Assembly: GCA_965237775.1 (NCBI GenBank)
Contig: OZ250155.1
Span: forward strand, 2,914,001 to 2,978,000
Reading direction: 5' to 3'
Source: CATOSP01 sp965237775
Lineage (GTDB): Bacteria > Chloroflexota > Dehalococcoidia > Lucifugimonadales > UBA3495
Length of the DNA stretch: 64,000 nt
The position numbers were made by a program, and so were the translations under genes. Within the stretch, counting starts at the first letter, position 1; every line of letters starts with the position of its first letter. Below, piece after piece: positions 17,633 through 26,798 of the stretch. The notes beneath the pieces were generated by a model, which saw only the letters and a list, made by a program, of their open reading frames with translations, was not told the origin of the DNA and ran no database searches.

Positions 17633-18460
17633 TTGCTGACCAAACGTATCATTCCCTGCCTGGATGTGGACGCCGGGCGGGTCGTCAAGGGGACCAGTTT
17701 CGTGGATATTCGCGACGCCGGAGACCCCGCCGAGTTGGCCTACCTTTACGACCGCGAAGGCGGGGATGAATTGGTGTTTCTGGACATCACCGCCAGCTCC
17801 GACTCCCGTGAGACCATGGTAGACGTGGTCCACCGCGTGTCTGACCAGGTTTTTATTCCATTGACCGTGGGCGGGGGTCTTCGCAGCGTGGAAGACGTTC
17901 GGCGGATGCTCAACGCCGGAGCCGACAAGGTATCCCTGAACACGGCGGCGGTCAACGATCCCCCCCTGGTCTCCAAGGGCGCAGACCAATTCGGTAACCA
18001 GTGTATCGTCGTCGCCATCGACGCCAAAAGAGTAACCGGCGGCGCTTCAACCGCCCCCGATGCTGACTCCGGCCTTGCGTTGGATGCCGGCTCCCAGTGG
18101 GAAGTGTATACCCGCGGCGGAAGGACCCCCACGGGATTGGACGCGGTGAAGTGGGCAGTCCGGGCAGTTGAACTGGGGTCTGGCGAGATACTACTCACCA
18201 GCATGGACGCCGATGGCCATCAGGCCGGTTATGACCTGGACCTGACCCGCGCCATCTCCGACGCTGTACCAGTCCCGGTCATCGCCAGCGGCGGGGCTGG
18301 GACGTTGGAGCACCTGTACGAAGCATTTACCGACGGCAGGGCGGACGCGGTTTTGGCCGCCAGCATATTTCACTTTGGCACATATTCAATTTCGGAAGCC
18401 AAGGATTACCTGGACGGACGGGGTATCCCGGTGCGGCCTACGGCGCGTCCGGTTCCCTGA
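17633..18460 (+). CDS. hisF: Imidazole glycerol phosphate synthase, cyclase subunit HisF
   Basis: 275 residues, TIM barrel. KRIIPCLDVDAGRVVKGTSF carries the N-terminal catalytic Asp, VGGGLRSVEDVRRMLNAGAD a phosphate loop, and LLTSMDADGHQAGYDLDLT the second catalytic Asp (D in MDADG). VIASGGAGTLEHLYE follows. With HisH it converts PRFAR plus ammonia to IGP and AICAR. The start is TTG at 17633. It is slightly longer than the usual 250-255 residues, with an extra segment around GGASTAPDADSGLALD. No hisH is seen next to it, but hisIE lies 830 bases downstream. Confidence 0.95.
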   Translation: MLTKRIIPCLDVDAGRVVKGTSFVDIRDAGDPAELAYLYDREGGDELVFLDITASSDSRETMVDVVHRVSDQVFIPLTVGGGLRSVEDVRRMLNAGADKVSLNTAAVNDPPLVSKGADQFGNQCIVVAIDAKRVTGGASTAPDADSGLALDAGSQWEVYTRGGRTPTGLDAVKWAVRAVELGSGEILLTSMDADGHQAGYDLDLTRAISDAVPVPVIASGGAGTLEHLYEAFTDGRADAVLAASIFHFGTYSISEAKDYLDGRGIPVRPTARPVP

Positions 18461-18548
18461 GCCCGCTGCCGGTCACAGCGGCCCACAGGAATCCAACCCG
18501 GGCGGCAACACCCCGATATATCGACCTGGGAGAACAACGCATACTGAT

Positions 18549-19256
18549 ATGAGACAAGTCACTACTATCATATTCGACATGTACGACACCCTGGTGGACA
18601 ACGATTCACAGCGTTGGAACGTCACTTTCGCCGACATCGCCCGGGACCAGGCCTTGGGCGTGTCCGGCCAGGTGCTCGGCGATGCGTGGCATGCCGTGGA
18701 AGAGGGGTTCAAGTCTCGCAGGGTGGCGCCAGGGGCGCGGTTCGAGAGCTACTTCGAGGGATGGAAGGACTGCTTTGCCAACGCCTTCGTCAGCCTGGGT
18801 GTAAACGGCGACGCCGATTCCGCCGCCAACAAGGCCATACGGGACCTCTGCAACCGCAGTCCTTTCCCTGAAACTCACGAAGCCCTCGACGTCCTGCAAA
18901 AGAATTGGCGCACCGCCGTACTTTCCAACGCCGACGACCGTTACCTGATCCCGAACATACAGCTTCTGGGCCGGTCTTTCGAAGCAATCCTCTCCTCGGA
19001 ATCGGCTCGTTGCTATAAGCCGTTGCCTCAACTGTTCCAGACCATGCTGCGCCGGTTGAGCGTCGCCCCGGCGGAAGCGGTGTATGTGGGTGACAAACAG
19101 TTCGAAGACGTCCAGGGAGCGAGCGGCGTCGGTATGCATACCGTGTGGATAAACCGCGCCGGCGCTGAACCCAACCCCGCACTCCCCACACCGGAATTTC
19201 AGATCCGCAGCCTGCTGGAGCTACGCGGCATTCTCTCGGGTACACCCGGCAACTGA
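18549..19256 (+). CDS. HAD-family hydrolase
   Basis: 235 residues. The nucleophile motif is IIFDMYDTLVDND near the start, followed by VLSNADDR (motif II), the lysine in ARCYKPLPQLF and the acidic motif YVGDKQFEDVQGA. This is the haloacid-dehalogenase superfamily with an alpha-helical cap. It is placed between hisF and hisIE, so a histidinol-phosphatase role is conceivable, but the sequence alone does not show it. The ATG at 18549 gives the normal family N-terminus. Confidence 0.85.
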   Translation: MRQVTTIIFDMYDTLVDNDSQRWNVTFADIARDQALGVSGQVLGDAWHAVEEGFKSRRVAPGARFESYFEGWKDCFANAFVSLGVNGDADSAANKAIRDLCNRSPFPETHEALDVLQKNWRTAVLSNADDRYLIPNIQLLGRSFEAILSSESARCYKPLPQLFQTMLRRLSVAPAEAVYVGDKQFEDVQGASGVGMHTVWINRAGAEPNPALPTPEFQIRSLLELRGILSGTPGN

Positions 19257-19289
19257 CCCCGGCCACCGGCCACTAGTGAAAGGTAAGAG

Positions 19290-19910
19290 ATGAAGGTAAA
19301 GCTAAACGAACAGGGCCTCGTACCCGCCATCGCCCAGGACGTCAACACGGGCCAGGTCTTGATGCTGGGTTACATGAACCCTGGATCACTGAAACGGACG
19401 GTCGAAGGCGTCCAGGTGTGGTTCTATAGCCGAAGCAGGGAGGACCTGTGGCACAAGGGCGAGGTGTCGGGCAACTACTTGAACCTGAAAGAAGCCTGGG
19501 TGGACTGTGACGGCGACACCATCTTGCTAAAAGTCCAGCCAGACGGCCCGGCCTGTCATACCGGCGAGACTTCCTGCTTCTTCAACCCCTTGGAAGGACT
19601 CCCGGAGGAGTACGAGACCCACGACGAGGGTTCCGGCATCCTGGAAGAGCTGTTCGCGGTAATCAAGGACCGCCAACACGAAATGCCTGAAGGTAGCTAC
19701 ACAACAAGGTTGCTGCAAGAGGGGGTCGACCGGATCGCCCAGAAGGTCATCGAAGAGGCTGGAGAGACGGCCATCGCCGCGGTGCGGAAGGACGAGTCGG
19801 CTATACCCCGTGAAATGGCGGATTTGCTCTACCACGCCCTGGTGCTCTTGGCCGCCTCCGACCTGGCCCCCTCGGACGTCTGGGAAGCCCTGAGGGACCG
19901 GAGGCGCTAA
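19290..19910 (+). CDS. hisIE: Bifunctional PR-AMP cyclohydrolase / PR-ATP pyrophosphatase
   Basis: 206 residues, two domains. The N-terminal HisI part has QVLMLGYMN, VWFYSRSREDLWHKGEVSGN, the metal-binding aspartates in DCDGD and the cysteine-histidine motif CHTGETSCFF. The C-terminal HisE part (from about residue 112) has the helical LEELFAVIKDRQHEMPEGSY, KVIEEAGETAIAAV and EMADLLYHALVLL. It catalyses steps two and three of histidine synthesis. It belongs to the same pathway as hisF upstream. Confidence 0.95.
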   Translation: MKVKLNEQGLVPAIAQDVNTGQVLMLGYMNPGSLKRTVEGVQVWFYSRSREDLWHKGEVSGNYLNLKEAWVDCDGDTILLKVQPDGPACHTGETSCFFNPLEGLPEEYETHDEGSGILEELFAVIKDRQHEMPEGSYTTRLLQEGVDRIAQKVIEEAGETAIAAVRKDESAIPREMADLLYHALVLLAASDLAPSDVWEALRDRRR

Positions 19911-19932
19911 AAAGGGCCGCGATTATCTTGGC

Positions 19933-20619
19933 CTACACGTCCCCCGGCAAGCTCTCCCCGGCCGGATATACGCCCCATTCGCCGCCCCGGTAAACCGTAA
20001 CCTTGCCCGATCCCACCACGCGCCAACTTCCAGGACGGCCCAGGCATCCGGTGCGGGCATCGACTCCCAGGAAAGTTAGTCCTGACGGCGCATCCGCCAA
20101 TAACTCCCTGGATACTTCACTGGGATTTCTGTTTTCGTGGTGCGGCAGTACGACGATGTTCGGAGCCAGGCCGAGAGCTTCCACCCAGCCACCGCCGCGG
20201 GGCCTACGCATGTAGGAACCCATCACCATCGCACCCGCGCTTGAACCCGCCAGGACAGCGCCCCGCTCCACCGCCCCCAAGATCGCGGTAAGCAACCGGG
20301 AATCTCGCAGAGTTTCCAACAGATGATCGGGACTGCCGCCCGTGAAGTACACTACTTCGGTGTCGTCCACGGGCAGGATGAAGCTGTCGTCGTCGGCCTG
20401 GGATTTCTCCAACACCATTAGCTGGCTAGAATCGCCGCCTAGGTTGCCAAAGTGGACCACTCCATCGTTGGCCGCCTTTGCGGGGCCAGTAACCGCGGCG
20501 GTGGGGATGATAAGCACCTTCGCCGGGTCACCACCGGAAGCGCGCATGATCTCCCGGTCCATTTCCTCACACCTGACCCTAAATTCTTCTCCACCAACCA
20601 GCGCTATCTCACCGGGCAT
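19933..20619 (-). CDS. Peptidase S51 / cyanophycinase-like protein
   Basis: 228 residues with EIALVGGEEF, VVYFTGGSPDHLLETL and the nucleophile elbow VLAGSSAGAMVMG (Ser127 in G-x-S-A-G). This is the serine-dependent class I glutamine-amidotransferase-like fold of dipeptidase E and cyanophycinase. It probably hydrolyses a peptide or amide bond; no cyanophycin synthetase is present in the window, so the substrate is open. It is convergent with hisIE. Confidence 0.85.
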   Translation of the reverse strand: MPGEIALVGGEEFRVRCEEMDREIMRASGGDPAKVLIIPTAAVTGPAKAANDGVVHFGNLGGDSSQLMVLEKSQADDDSFILPVDDTEVVYFTGGSPDHLLETLRDSRLLTAILGAVERGAVLAGSSAGAMVMGSYMRRPRGGGWVEALGLAPNIVVLPHHENRNPSEVSRELLADAPSGLTFLGVDARTGCLGRPGSWRVVGSGKVTVYRGGEWGVYPAGESLPGDV

Positions 20620-20975
20620 CGGTATGGCCTCACAATTTGAAGATTAGGGCTATCCGGCCAAACCACGCATAACGCGCGGAGCACGGCCAACCCCAGGAAC
20701 ATGACCAAGACTATCACATCGGTACAAGCGGTGACGAACACCGTCGGCGAGACCGCCGGGCCCATCGTGAGCGGGTGCGAGACAAAGAGCCCAAGTGGCT
20801 AGACATTCACCGTTACCGCAATAAAGCGCCGAAAAACATCCTCGTCCAGGCTAGATTCGGGCATAGTGTGTGGTAAACTTCATCCGTCAGTACGCCGGGC
20901 GGCTAGTTAAATGGCCGCCCTTACTTTTTTACCTTCCGACTTTCCCAAACGATTCTTCTCCAGGAACGCAGTCCG
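20620..20975. other. Intergenic region upstream of argS
   Basis: No gene recognised. A terminator-like hairpin lies near the 3' end (20897-20930). A TAAACT hexamer at 20874 could be a -10 element for a short transcript ending at that hairpin. Confidence 0.4.
20897..20930 (+). terminator. Rho-independent terminator-like hairpin before argS
   Basis: GGGCGGC (20897-20903) and GCCGCCC (20914-20920) form a 7-bp GC stem with a 10-base loop, followed by TTACTTTTTT. It lies 46 bases before the argS ATG on the same strand, so it may act as an attenuator of argS or end a short upstream transcript. Confidence 0.65.
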
Positions 20976-22655
20976 ATGGCCACGCAGTTGGTAATAGACA
21001 CAATCCGGCATTTGGTAGCCCAGGGTGTCGAGATAGCCCGCCAGGATGGGACTTTCCGCCTCGAAACCATGCCTGACATCGTGGTGGAGCGCCCCGCCAA
21101 CGCGGACCACGGCGACTTCGCCACCAGCCTTCCCCTGCGCCTTGCCCGCGCCACCCGCATAAACCCTCTCCAACTCGCCGAGTTGTTGGTGGAGCGCATA
21201 CCCGCAGCCGGCCTGATCGACAGCATTGTCACCGCTCCTCCCGGCTTTATCAACTTCCGTCTTCGGGACTCGTGGGTCCAACAGCAGGTGGAGGCGGTCC
21301 GGGAGGCGGGCGCCGAATACGGGAATGTGGATGTCGGTGGGAACCAACCAACTATGGTGGAATTCGTCAGCGTCAACCCAACCGGACCGGTCCACGTGGG
21401 GCATACCCGGGGCGCGGTCCTGGGCAGCACGTTGGCCCGGGTTCTGGCAGCCGCCGGCTATCAAGTGACCCAGGAATATTATGTAAACGACGCGGGCACC
21501 CAGATGGAGGCATTCTACGGCTCCGTGTTTGCCCGATATCAGGAAGTTCTGGGCCGGCAGGCGCAGTTGCCCGCCGGAGGCTACCAGGGCGAATACGTCA
21601 TTGAATTGGCCCAGGAAATCGCCAACGTCCAGGGCCAACGCTACCTCGAAATGCCCGAGACCGAAGCTCTCCGGGAAATCGGCGACTTCGCCCGGGAAAA
21701 GATGGTCGAACTGATCCGGGACGACCTGACCCGCATCGGCGTGTCCTTCGACATCTGGTTCAGCGAACGCTCCCTCTTCACGGACGGGGACTACCAGCTG
21801 GCAATAGACCTTCTCCGCGATAAGGACTACTTGGCGGAAAGGGAAAACGCTACCTGGTTCACCTCCAGCGCCCTGGGAGACGATAAGGACAACGTGGTTA
21901 TCCGCTCCAGCGGCGACCCCACATACTTTGCCTCCGACATCGCCTACCACTACAACAAGTTCATGGTGCGTGGTTTCCAGTCGGTGGTGAACATTTGGGG
22001 CGCCGACCACCAGGGTCACGTTCCCAGAATGAAGACCGCCGTAACAGCTCTTGGGATCGAACCGGAAAGGCTCACCATCTTGATCTCACAGATGGTCAGC
22101 CTCAAGAGAGGGGACCAGTTGGTCCGGGCTTCCAAGCGGGCCGGCGAGTTCGTGACCCTTCGAGAGCTGGCCGAGGAGGTCGGCGCCGACGCCTGCCGCT
22201 TTTTCTTCCTGGCGCGGACGCCGTCCACTCAGATGGAATTCGACCTAGAGTTGGCTAAACGGGAGTCTTCCGAGAACCCCGTCTATTACGTTCAGTACGC
22301 CCACGCCCGCAACGCAGGCATTCTCACCCTTGCGCGTAGCCAGGACATAGACTGGAGCCAAGGCGACGTGAGCCTACTCAACGACCCCAGCGAGCTTGGC
22401 CTAATCCGGACGATGATCAGACTTCCGGAGCTGGTGGAGCACATGGCGCGCACCCTGGAACCCCACCACCTCCCTCACTACGCCATGGAGCTTGCAACCG
22501 CCTTCCACTGGTTTTACGAGAACTGCCGCGTGATCTCTTCAAGACCTGAAGACGGTGAGATCACCCTCGCCCGGCTCAAGCTCGTGGAGTCAGCTCAAAT
22601 CGTGTTCCACCGGACGCTGAATTTGATGGGAATGAGCACTCCAGAACGAATGTAA
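20976..22655 (+). CDS. argS: Arginyl-tRNA synthetase
   Basis: 559 residues. The Arg-tRNA-synthetase N-terminal domain (ERPANADHGDFATSLPLRLA) is followed by the class I HIGH motif as NPTGPVHVGHTRGA. The KMSKS-like region is RASKRAGEFVTL. The C-terminal DALR anticodon domain ends in the family-typical MSTPERM. It charges tRNA-Arg. ATG at 20976 gives the canonical N-terminus. The terminator-like hairpin just upstream suggests leader control. Confidence 0.96.
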   Translation: MATQLVIDTIRHLVAQGVEIARQDGTFRLETMPDIVVERPANADHGDFATSLPLRLARATRINPLQLAELLVERIPAAGLIDSIVTAPPGFINFRLRDSWVQQQVEAVREAGAEYGNVDVGGNQPTMVEFVSVNPTGPVHVGHTRGAVLGSTLARVLAAAGYQVTQEYYVNDAGTQMEAFYGSVFARYQEVLGRQAQLPAGGYQGEYVIELAQEIANVQGQRYLEMPETEALREIGDFAREKMVELIRDDLTRIGVSFDIWFSERSLFTDGDYQLAIDLLRDKDYLAERENATWFTSSALGDDKDNVVIRSSGDPTYFASDIAYHYNKFMVRGFQSVVNIWGADHQGHVPRMKTAVTALGIEPERLTILISQMVSLKRGDQLVRASKRAGEFVTLRELAEEVGADACRFFFLARTPSTQMEFDLELAKRESSENPVYYVQYAHARNAGILTLARSQDIDWSQGDVSLLNDPSELGLIRTMIRLPELVEHMARTLEPHHLPHYAMELATAFHWFYENCRVISSRPEDGEITLARLKLVESAQIVFHRTLNLMGMSTPERM

Positions 22656-22695
22656 ACCGTAACCAATTCGCCGGATTTCGCATCAAACCAGTTGC

Positions 22696-22724
22696 TTGAA
22701 TTGTGCCGCAATTGGGTTTATGAT
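22696..22724 (+). promoter_or_regulatory. Sigma-70-type promoter for the ABC exporter operon
   Basis: TTGAAT (22696-22701), a 17-base spacer, and TATGAT (22719-22724). This is a close match to the housekeeping consensus with ideal spacing. The predicted transcript starts near 22731 and has about 190 bases of leader. Confidence 0.6.
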
Positions 22725-22730
22725 GCCCCC

Positions 22731-22922
22731 AATACCCAGGCTGGGATAATACGCCGAGGGGTCTCGTATATGAAGTCCGAATACTCGGTCTTCTAGAGTA
22801 GCCCTGTTAGGCAACCCCAACACCACGGTCCACTAACTTGTCCGCTGAATGGAGGAACCAAGGAGCCTCACCCCAAGGGGTTCTTCCTATCGGCAATAGG
22901 AGTTTGAGGCATACGCGATTAA
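22731..22922 (+). promoter_or_regulatory. Structured 5' leader of the ABC exporter operon, possible riboswitch
   Basis: The leader contains competing helices. GGAGGAACC (22851-22859) pairs over 9 bases with GGTTCTTCC (22879-22887), one pair being G-U. GCCTCA (22865-22870) can instead pair with TGAGGC (22905-22910), which contains the only GAGG near the start codon, and CCTAT/ATAGG (22886-22890/22896-22900) nests inside that helix. The second fold would hide the ribosome site. I recognise no known riboswitch class. The upstream half also has GTTAG/CTAAC and CCGAG/CTCGG helices. Confidence 0.45.
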
Positions 22923-24746
22923 ATGAGAACATTAATGCGAGTCATCGGCTGGGCGGGCCGCCACAGAGGGCGGCTCACCCTATCTTACGTTACAAGCATC
23001 TTCGCCATGGGTCTGTCCCTTTTTATCCCTTACCTGGTAGGTAAGGCTATCGACGCTCTTGTCGGTTATGAATCGGCCGGGGTCGGAGAGCCAGGCCAGA
23101 TCATAGCCCACACAGACGTAGCGCAGTCTTACCTCATTGGCCTCGCCTTACTCCTGCTGGCGGCAAGCCTTGTCAGGGGCATCTTCGACTTCGGCAGGAC
23201 CTACCTAACGGATTCCTTGTCCCAGAAGGTTTCCTATGATGTTCGCAACCTAATGTATGACAAGTTGCAGCACCTGAGCTTCGCGTTCCACGACAAGGAG
23301 CATACCGGCAACCTGATGTCCAAGGTCACCTCGGACATTGAGGCGGTCCGCAGGTTCGTCAACATGGGGTTGGTACGCGGCGTGGAACTTCCTTTCCGCG
23401 TAGGGGCGATAGTCGTCTATATGGCGCTGCTAAATTGGGAGTTGACGCTGTTTACCCTGGTCCTGGTACCCTTCCTCCTTTTCCAGTCCTCGATAGTGAT
23501 GATCCGGCTACGGGCCATGTGGCTCCATGTCCAACAGGTGATGGGGGAACTGGTCACTATCCTACAGGAGAACCTGGTGGGCATCCACGTGGTCAAGGCG
23601 TTCGCCGCCGAGGATTACGAGAGAAAGAAATACGCTCTGAAAGCCCAGGAACTGCAGACAGAGTACTTCAAGAATGAGCGGCTGCAAGGGACCAACGTGG
23701 CCTGGATGACGCTGTATTTCAGCCTCACTCTCGGCGTCGTGCTTTGGTACGGCGGTATGGAGATATTGAATGGCGACCTCCATGCCGGAGCGTTCGCAAC
23801 CTTCATCCTGCTGATGAATCAGCTTACCTTCCCCGTCCGCATGACTCCCCAAATCGTCGGGAGCTTTGCTCGGGCAGTCTCTTCGGGACGCCGCATCTTC
23901 GAGGTGCTGGACTCCGAATCCCCGGTGATCGAAAGGCCGAATGCAAGGGTGCTCAGCAGGGCAGAGGGATACATCCGGTTCAACGACGTCTCTTTCTCCT
24001 ACGACCCTAGAATCCCGGGTCTACAGAATGTTGAAACCGCCGCGGCGCCTGGCCAGATTACCGCGATCTTGGGAGCCCCGGGAAGCGGCAAAACCACAAT
24101 TGTCAATCTGCTTCCACGCTTTTACGATGTGACGGCGGGGTCTATCACTCTGGACGGCGACGACATTCGGGAGTTCACCCTGGCGTCCTTACGCAGCAAC
24201 GTTGGCATCGTGCAGCAGGACATCTTCCTGTTCAGCGCCACTATCAAAGACAACATTGCTTACGCCTCCCCGGAGGCGACCCTCGATGACGTGATTCGGG
24301 CAGCCAAGGTCGCCCAACTTCACGACCACATCATGAGCCTGCCTCACGGGTACGACACCTGGGTGGGTGAGCGCGGGGTGACCCTGTCCGGCGGGCAAAG
24401 GCAACGTCTGGCTATCGCGCGGACGATCCTGTTAGATCCCCCAGTCCTGATCTTGGACGACTCCACGTCCAGCGTGGACGTAGAGACAGAGCGTCTGATA
24501 CACCAGGCCATGACCGATGTCATGAAAGGCAGGACCACTTTCGTCATCGCTCACAGGCTGAGTACGGTGCGCGACGCGGATATAATCCTGGTCCTGAAAG
24601 ATGGAGTCGTGACCGAGCGGGGCAATCACGAATCCCTGATTGCATACGGTGGAATTTACCGGGAGATCTACGATCTCCAGCTACGCCCCCAAGAAGAAGT
24701 CCTCTTGGACGCTACAATCGTCGGGGACGACGGAGGTGACAACTAA
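22923..24746 (+). CDS. ABC exporter half-transporter, degenerate-site subunit
   Basis: 607 residues: an N-terminal six-helix type-IV exporter membrane domain (about 15-310) followed by a nucleotide-binding domain. Walker A is GAPGSGKTT, the signature LSGGQRQRLAIA, and Walker B ends VLILDDSTSSVD, with Asp in place of the catalytic Glu. The H-loop is IAHRLST. This substitution is typical of one half of heterodimeric exporters such as BmrC/TM287. Its TAA overlaps the next gene's ATG by one base, so the two are translated as a pair. Substrate is unknown; lipid or drug export is usual for the family. Confidence 0.92.
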   Translation: MRTLMRVIGWAGRHRGRLTLSYVTSIFAMGLSLFIPYLVGKAIDALVGYESAGVGEPGQIIAHTDVAQSYLIGLALLLLAASLVRGIFDFGRTYLTDSLSQKVSYDVRNLMYDKLQHLSFAFHDKEHTGNLMSKVTSDIEAVRRFVNMGLVRGVELPFRVGAIVVYMALLNWELTLFTLVLVPFLLFQSSIVMIRLRAMWLHVQQVMGELVTILQENLVGIHVVKAFAAEDYERKKYALKAQELQTEYFKNERLQGTNVAWMTLYFSLTLGVVLWYGGMEILNGDLHAGAFATFILLMNQLTFPVRMTPQIVGSFARAVSSGRRIFEVLDSESPVIERPNARVLSRAEGYIRFNDVSFSYDPRIPGLQNVETAAAPGQITAILGAPGSGKTTIVNLLPRFYDVTAGSITLDGDDIREFTLASLRSNVGIVQQDIFLFSATIKDNIAYASPEATLDDVIRAAKVAQLHDHIMSLPHGYDTWVGERGVTLSGGQRQRLAIARTILLDPPVLILDDSTSSVDVETERLIHQAMTDVMKGRTTFVIAHRLSTVRDADIILVLKDGVVTERGNHESLIAYGGIYREIYDLQLRPQEEVLLDATIVGDDGGDN

Positions 24747-26692
24747 TGCGAAGTATGGGCGGAGGGGGCGGCTTCGGTGGAATGATGGGCGGCATGCGCG
24801 GCCTGCATTCCGGTGGCATGAACTCCCCCAACATGGACAACCTTACCGACGAAGGCATCGTAGGCAGGGCTTACGACAACAGAGTCGTTATGCGCCTGGC
24901 CACCTACATCAAGCCCTATAAACGGGACGCCATCCTGTCGATCGCTGCCATCCTGATCTATACCGTTGGCAACGTCAGTGTGCCCCTGTTCCTGCTCATC
25001 GGGATCGAGTGGGCGATCAACAGCGGCGAGCTATGGAGACTGCACACCGTCGCGCTCGCGTTCCTTGGCGTAACCTTCATGTACTGTGGCGCGATGTACG
25101 TCCAGTACATTCTTATGCCCAAACTGGGGCAAGCCATCCTATACACATTACGGATCCAGATGTTTGGGCACCTACAGGATTTGTCGCCCTCGTTCTTCCA
25201 CCGTACTCCGGTGGGGCGGATTATGTCCCGCAGCCAGAGCGACGTACTGCAGCTCACCGAGACCTTCGAACTGATGGTGCAGAGTATCGCCGACATCCTG
25301 AGCCTGGTCGGCATTCTCCTCGTAATGTTGATAATCCTGCCGGCGCTGGGCCTGGCGGACTGGAAACTCTCCCTGATCTGTCTCAGCGTAATCCCGGTCC
25401 TGTTCTTCATCCTGGGCTACTGGCAAAGATTTGCCCGCCGCTCTTTCATGCGCATCCGCCGGGCGATTGCCATGGTCAACGGGGAATACAACCAGAACAT
25501 CACCGGCGTCCGCGTAGTTGAGAGCATGAATCGGCAGGACGTTAACCTCAAGCACTTCGAGGAGCTTAACTACGAGCACCTGGACGCCAACCTCCAAGCA
25601 AGCCGGTTCTCCGGCGGCCTCCAGCCCATCGTGGAAGTGCTCATCGGTTTCGCCTTCGGAGTGGTCGTGGTCATGGGAGGCAGCCTGCTGGTCTCGACCG
25701 GAGAGCCAACATGGGGAGTGTTGGTAGCCTTCCCCATGTGGATCCAGCGTTTCTTTGAGCCCATTCGCCACCTGACCATGCAATACACCCAGTTGCAACG
25801 CGGCATGGCCGCCGGCGTGCGAATTTTCGAGGTGATTGATCTCCAACCGGAGATCAGGGATAAAGAGGACGCGATCGATATGCCGCCAATCGAAGGCGCT
25901 ATCAAGTTCGACGACGTCAACTTCCACTACGTACCCGGCATTGACGTTCTCAACGATATCAACTTAGATATCGCGCCTGGTGAGAACGTGGCGTTGGTTG
26001 GGTCGACAGGAGCGGGCAAGAGCACTCTGGTGACCCTGATCTACCGTTTCGCCGACGTGATCGGCGGCAGCATCAGAATCGACGGCCACGACCTTCGCGA
26101 CGTTAAACGAGCTTCCATGGTCAACCAGATGAGCATGGTGCTGCAGGAACCTTACCTCTTCTCCGGCACTGTCGCGGAAAACGTCCGTTATCTGCACGAA
26201 GACGCCACCGACGAGGAAGTAGAAACCGCCTCCAGGGCGGTGGGAGCCCACGACTTCATCATGGCCTTGGACGGCGGTTACGACTCCGTACTAGCGGAAA
26301 GAGGCAGCAATCTTAGCGTGGGCCAGCGGCAGCTCCTGAGCTTCGCCCGCGCCGTGGTCGGCAACCCGCGCATCATCGTCCTGGATGAAGCGACAGCCAA
26401 CATCGACACACATACCGAGTTGCTGATCCAGGCGGCGCTAAAGAGAGTCCTGGAAGGCCGCACCTCCATAGTCATCGCCCACCGTCTCTCCACGATCCGT
26501 AACGCCGATAAGATCGTAGTCTTGGACCGTGGACGGATAGCTGAAGTGGGTAAGCACGAGGAGCTCTTAAGGCAAGGCGGCGTTTACGCCAGACTATACG
26601 CCATCAATTATGGCCTCAACCGGGAGAAGGGACAGGCGTCCGGAAACGGCACCGCCGACCTACCGGCTGCCGCCCCCGCTGACGACAGCTAG
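24746..26692 (+). CDS. ABC exporter half-transporter, catalytic-site subunit
   Basis: 648 residues. A Gly/Met-rich N-terminal tail (MRSMGGGGGFGGMMGG) precedes the six-helix membrane domain (about 50-350). The nucleotide-binding domain has Walker A GSTGAGKST and Walker B IIVLDEATANID with the catalytic Glu intact. The signature is changed to LSVGQRQLLSFA. In the heterodimer this altered signature faces the Asp-containing Walker B of the first subunit, giving one normal and one degenerate ATP site. The gene ends just before a strong bidirectional terminator. Confidence 0.92.
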   Translation: MRSMGGGGGFGGMMGGMRGLHSGGMNSPNMDNLTDEGIVGRAYDNRVVMRLATYIKPYKRDAILSIAAILIYTVGNVSVPLFLLIGIEWAINSGELWRLHTVALAFLGVTFMYCGAMYVQYILMPKLGQAILYTLRIQMFGHLQDLSPSFFHRTPVGRIMSRSQSDVLQLTETFELMVQSIADILSLVGILLVMLIILPALGLADWKLSLICLSVIPVLFFILGYWQRFARRSFMRIRRAIAMVNGEYNQNITGVRVVESMNRQDVNLKHFEELNYEHLDANLQASRFSGGLQPIVEVLIGFAFGVVVVMGGSLLVSTGEPTWGVLVAFPMWIQRFFEPIRHLTMQYTQLQRGMAAGVRIFEVIDLQPEIRDKEDAIDMPPIEGAIKFDDVNFHYVPGIDVLNDINLDIAPGENVALVGSTGAGKSTLVTLIYRFADVIGGSIRIDGHDLRDVKRASMVNQMSMVLQEPYLFSGTVAENVRYLHEDATDEEVETASRAVGAHDFIMALDGGYDSVLAERGSNLSVGQRQLLSFARAVVGNPRIIVLDEATANIDTHTELLIQAALKRVLEGRTSIVIAHRLSTIRNADKIVVLDRGRIAEVGKHEELLRQGGVYARLYAINYGLNREKGQASGNGTADLPAAAPADDS

Positions 26693-26717
26693 GCCAAATA
26701 CTCCCAATCACCGCGAC

Positions 26718-26757
26718 AAAGAAACCCCCCCGGTCTCGAGACCGGGGGGGTTTCTTT
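26718..26757. terminator. Bidirectional terminator, perfect 20-bp palindrome arms
   Basis: A left arm beginning AAAGAAACCCCCCC and a right arm ending GGGGGGGTTTCTTT are exact inverses over 20 bases with no spacer. The A-run on one side and T-run on the other make it a terminator in both directions. It lies between the plus-strand exporter operon and the minus-strand DsbA-like gene, which converge here. Confidence 0.85.
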
Positions 26758-26798
26758 TGGCCGGGGGTAAATCGGAGCAGGAAATCAGGCTCTAAGAC

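Noticed and set aside
20907..22019. A 370-codon minus-strand open frame opposite argS
   Set aside because: It is antisense to a clear arginyl-tRNA synthetase and has no recognisable domain.
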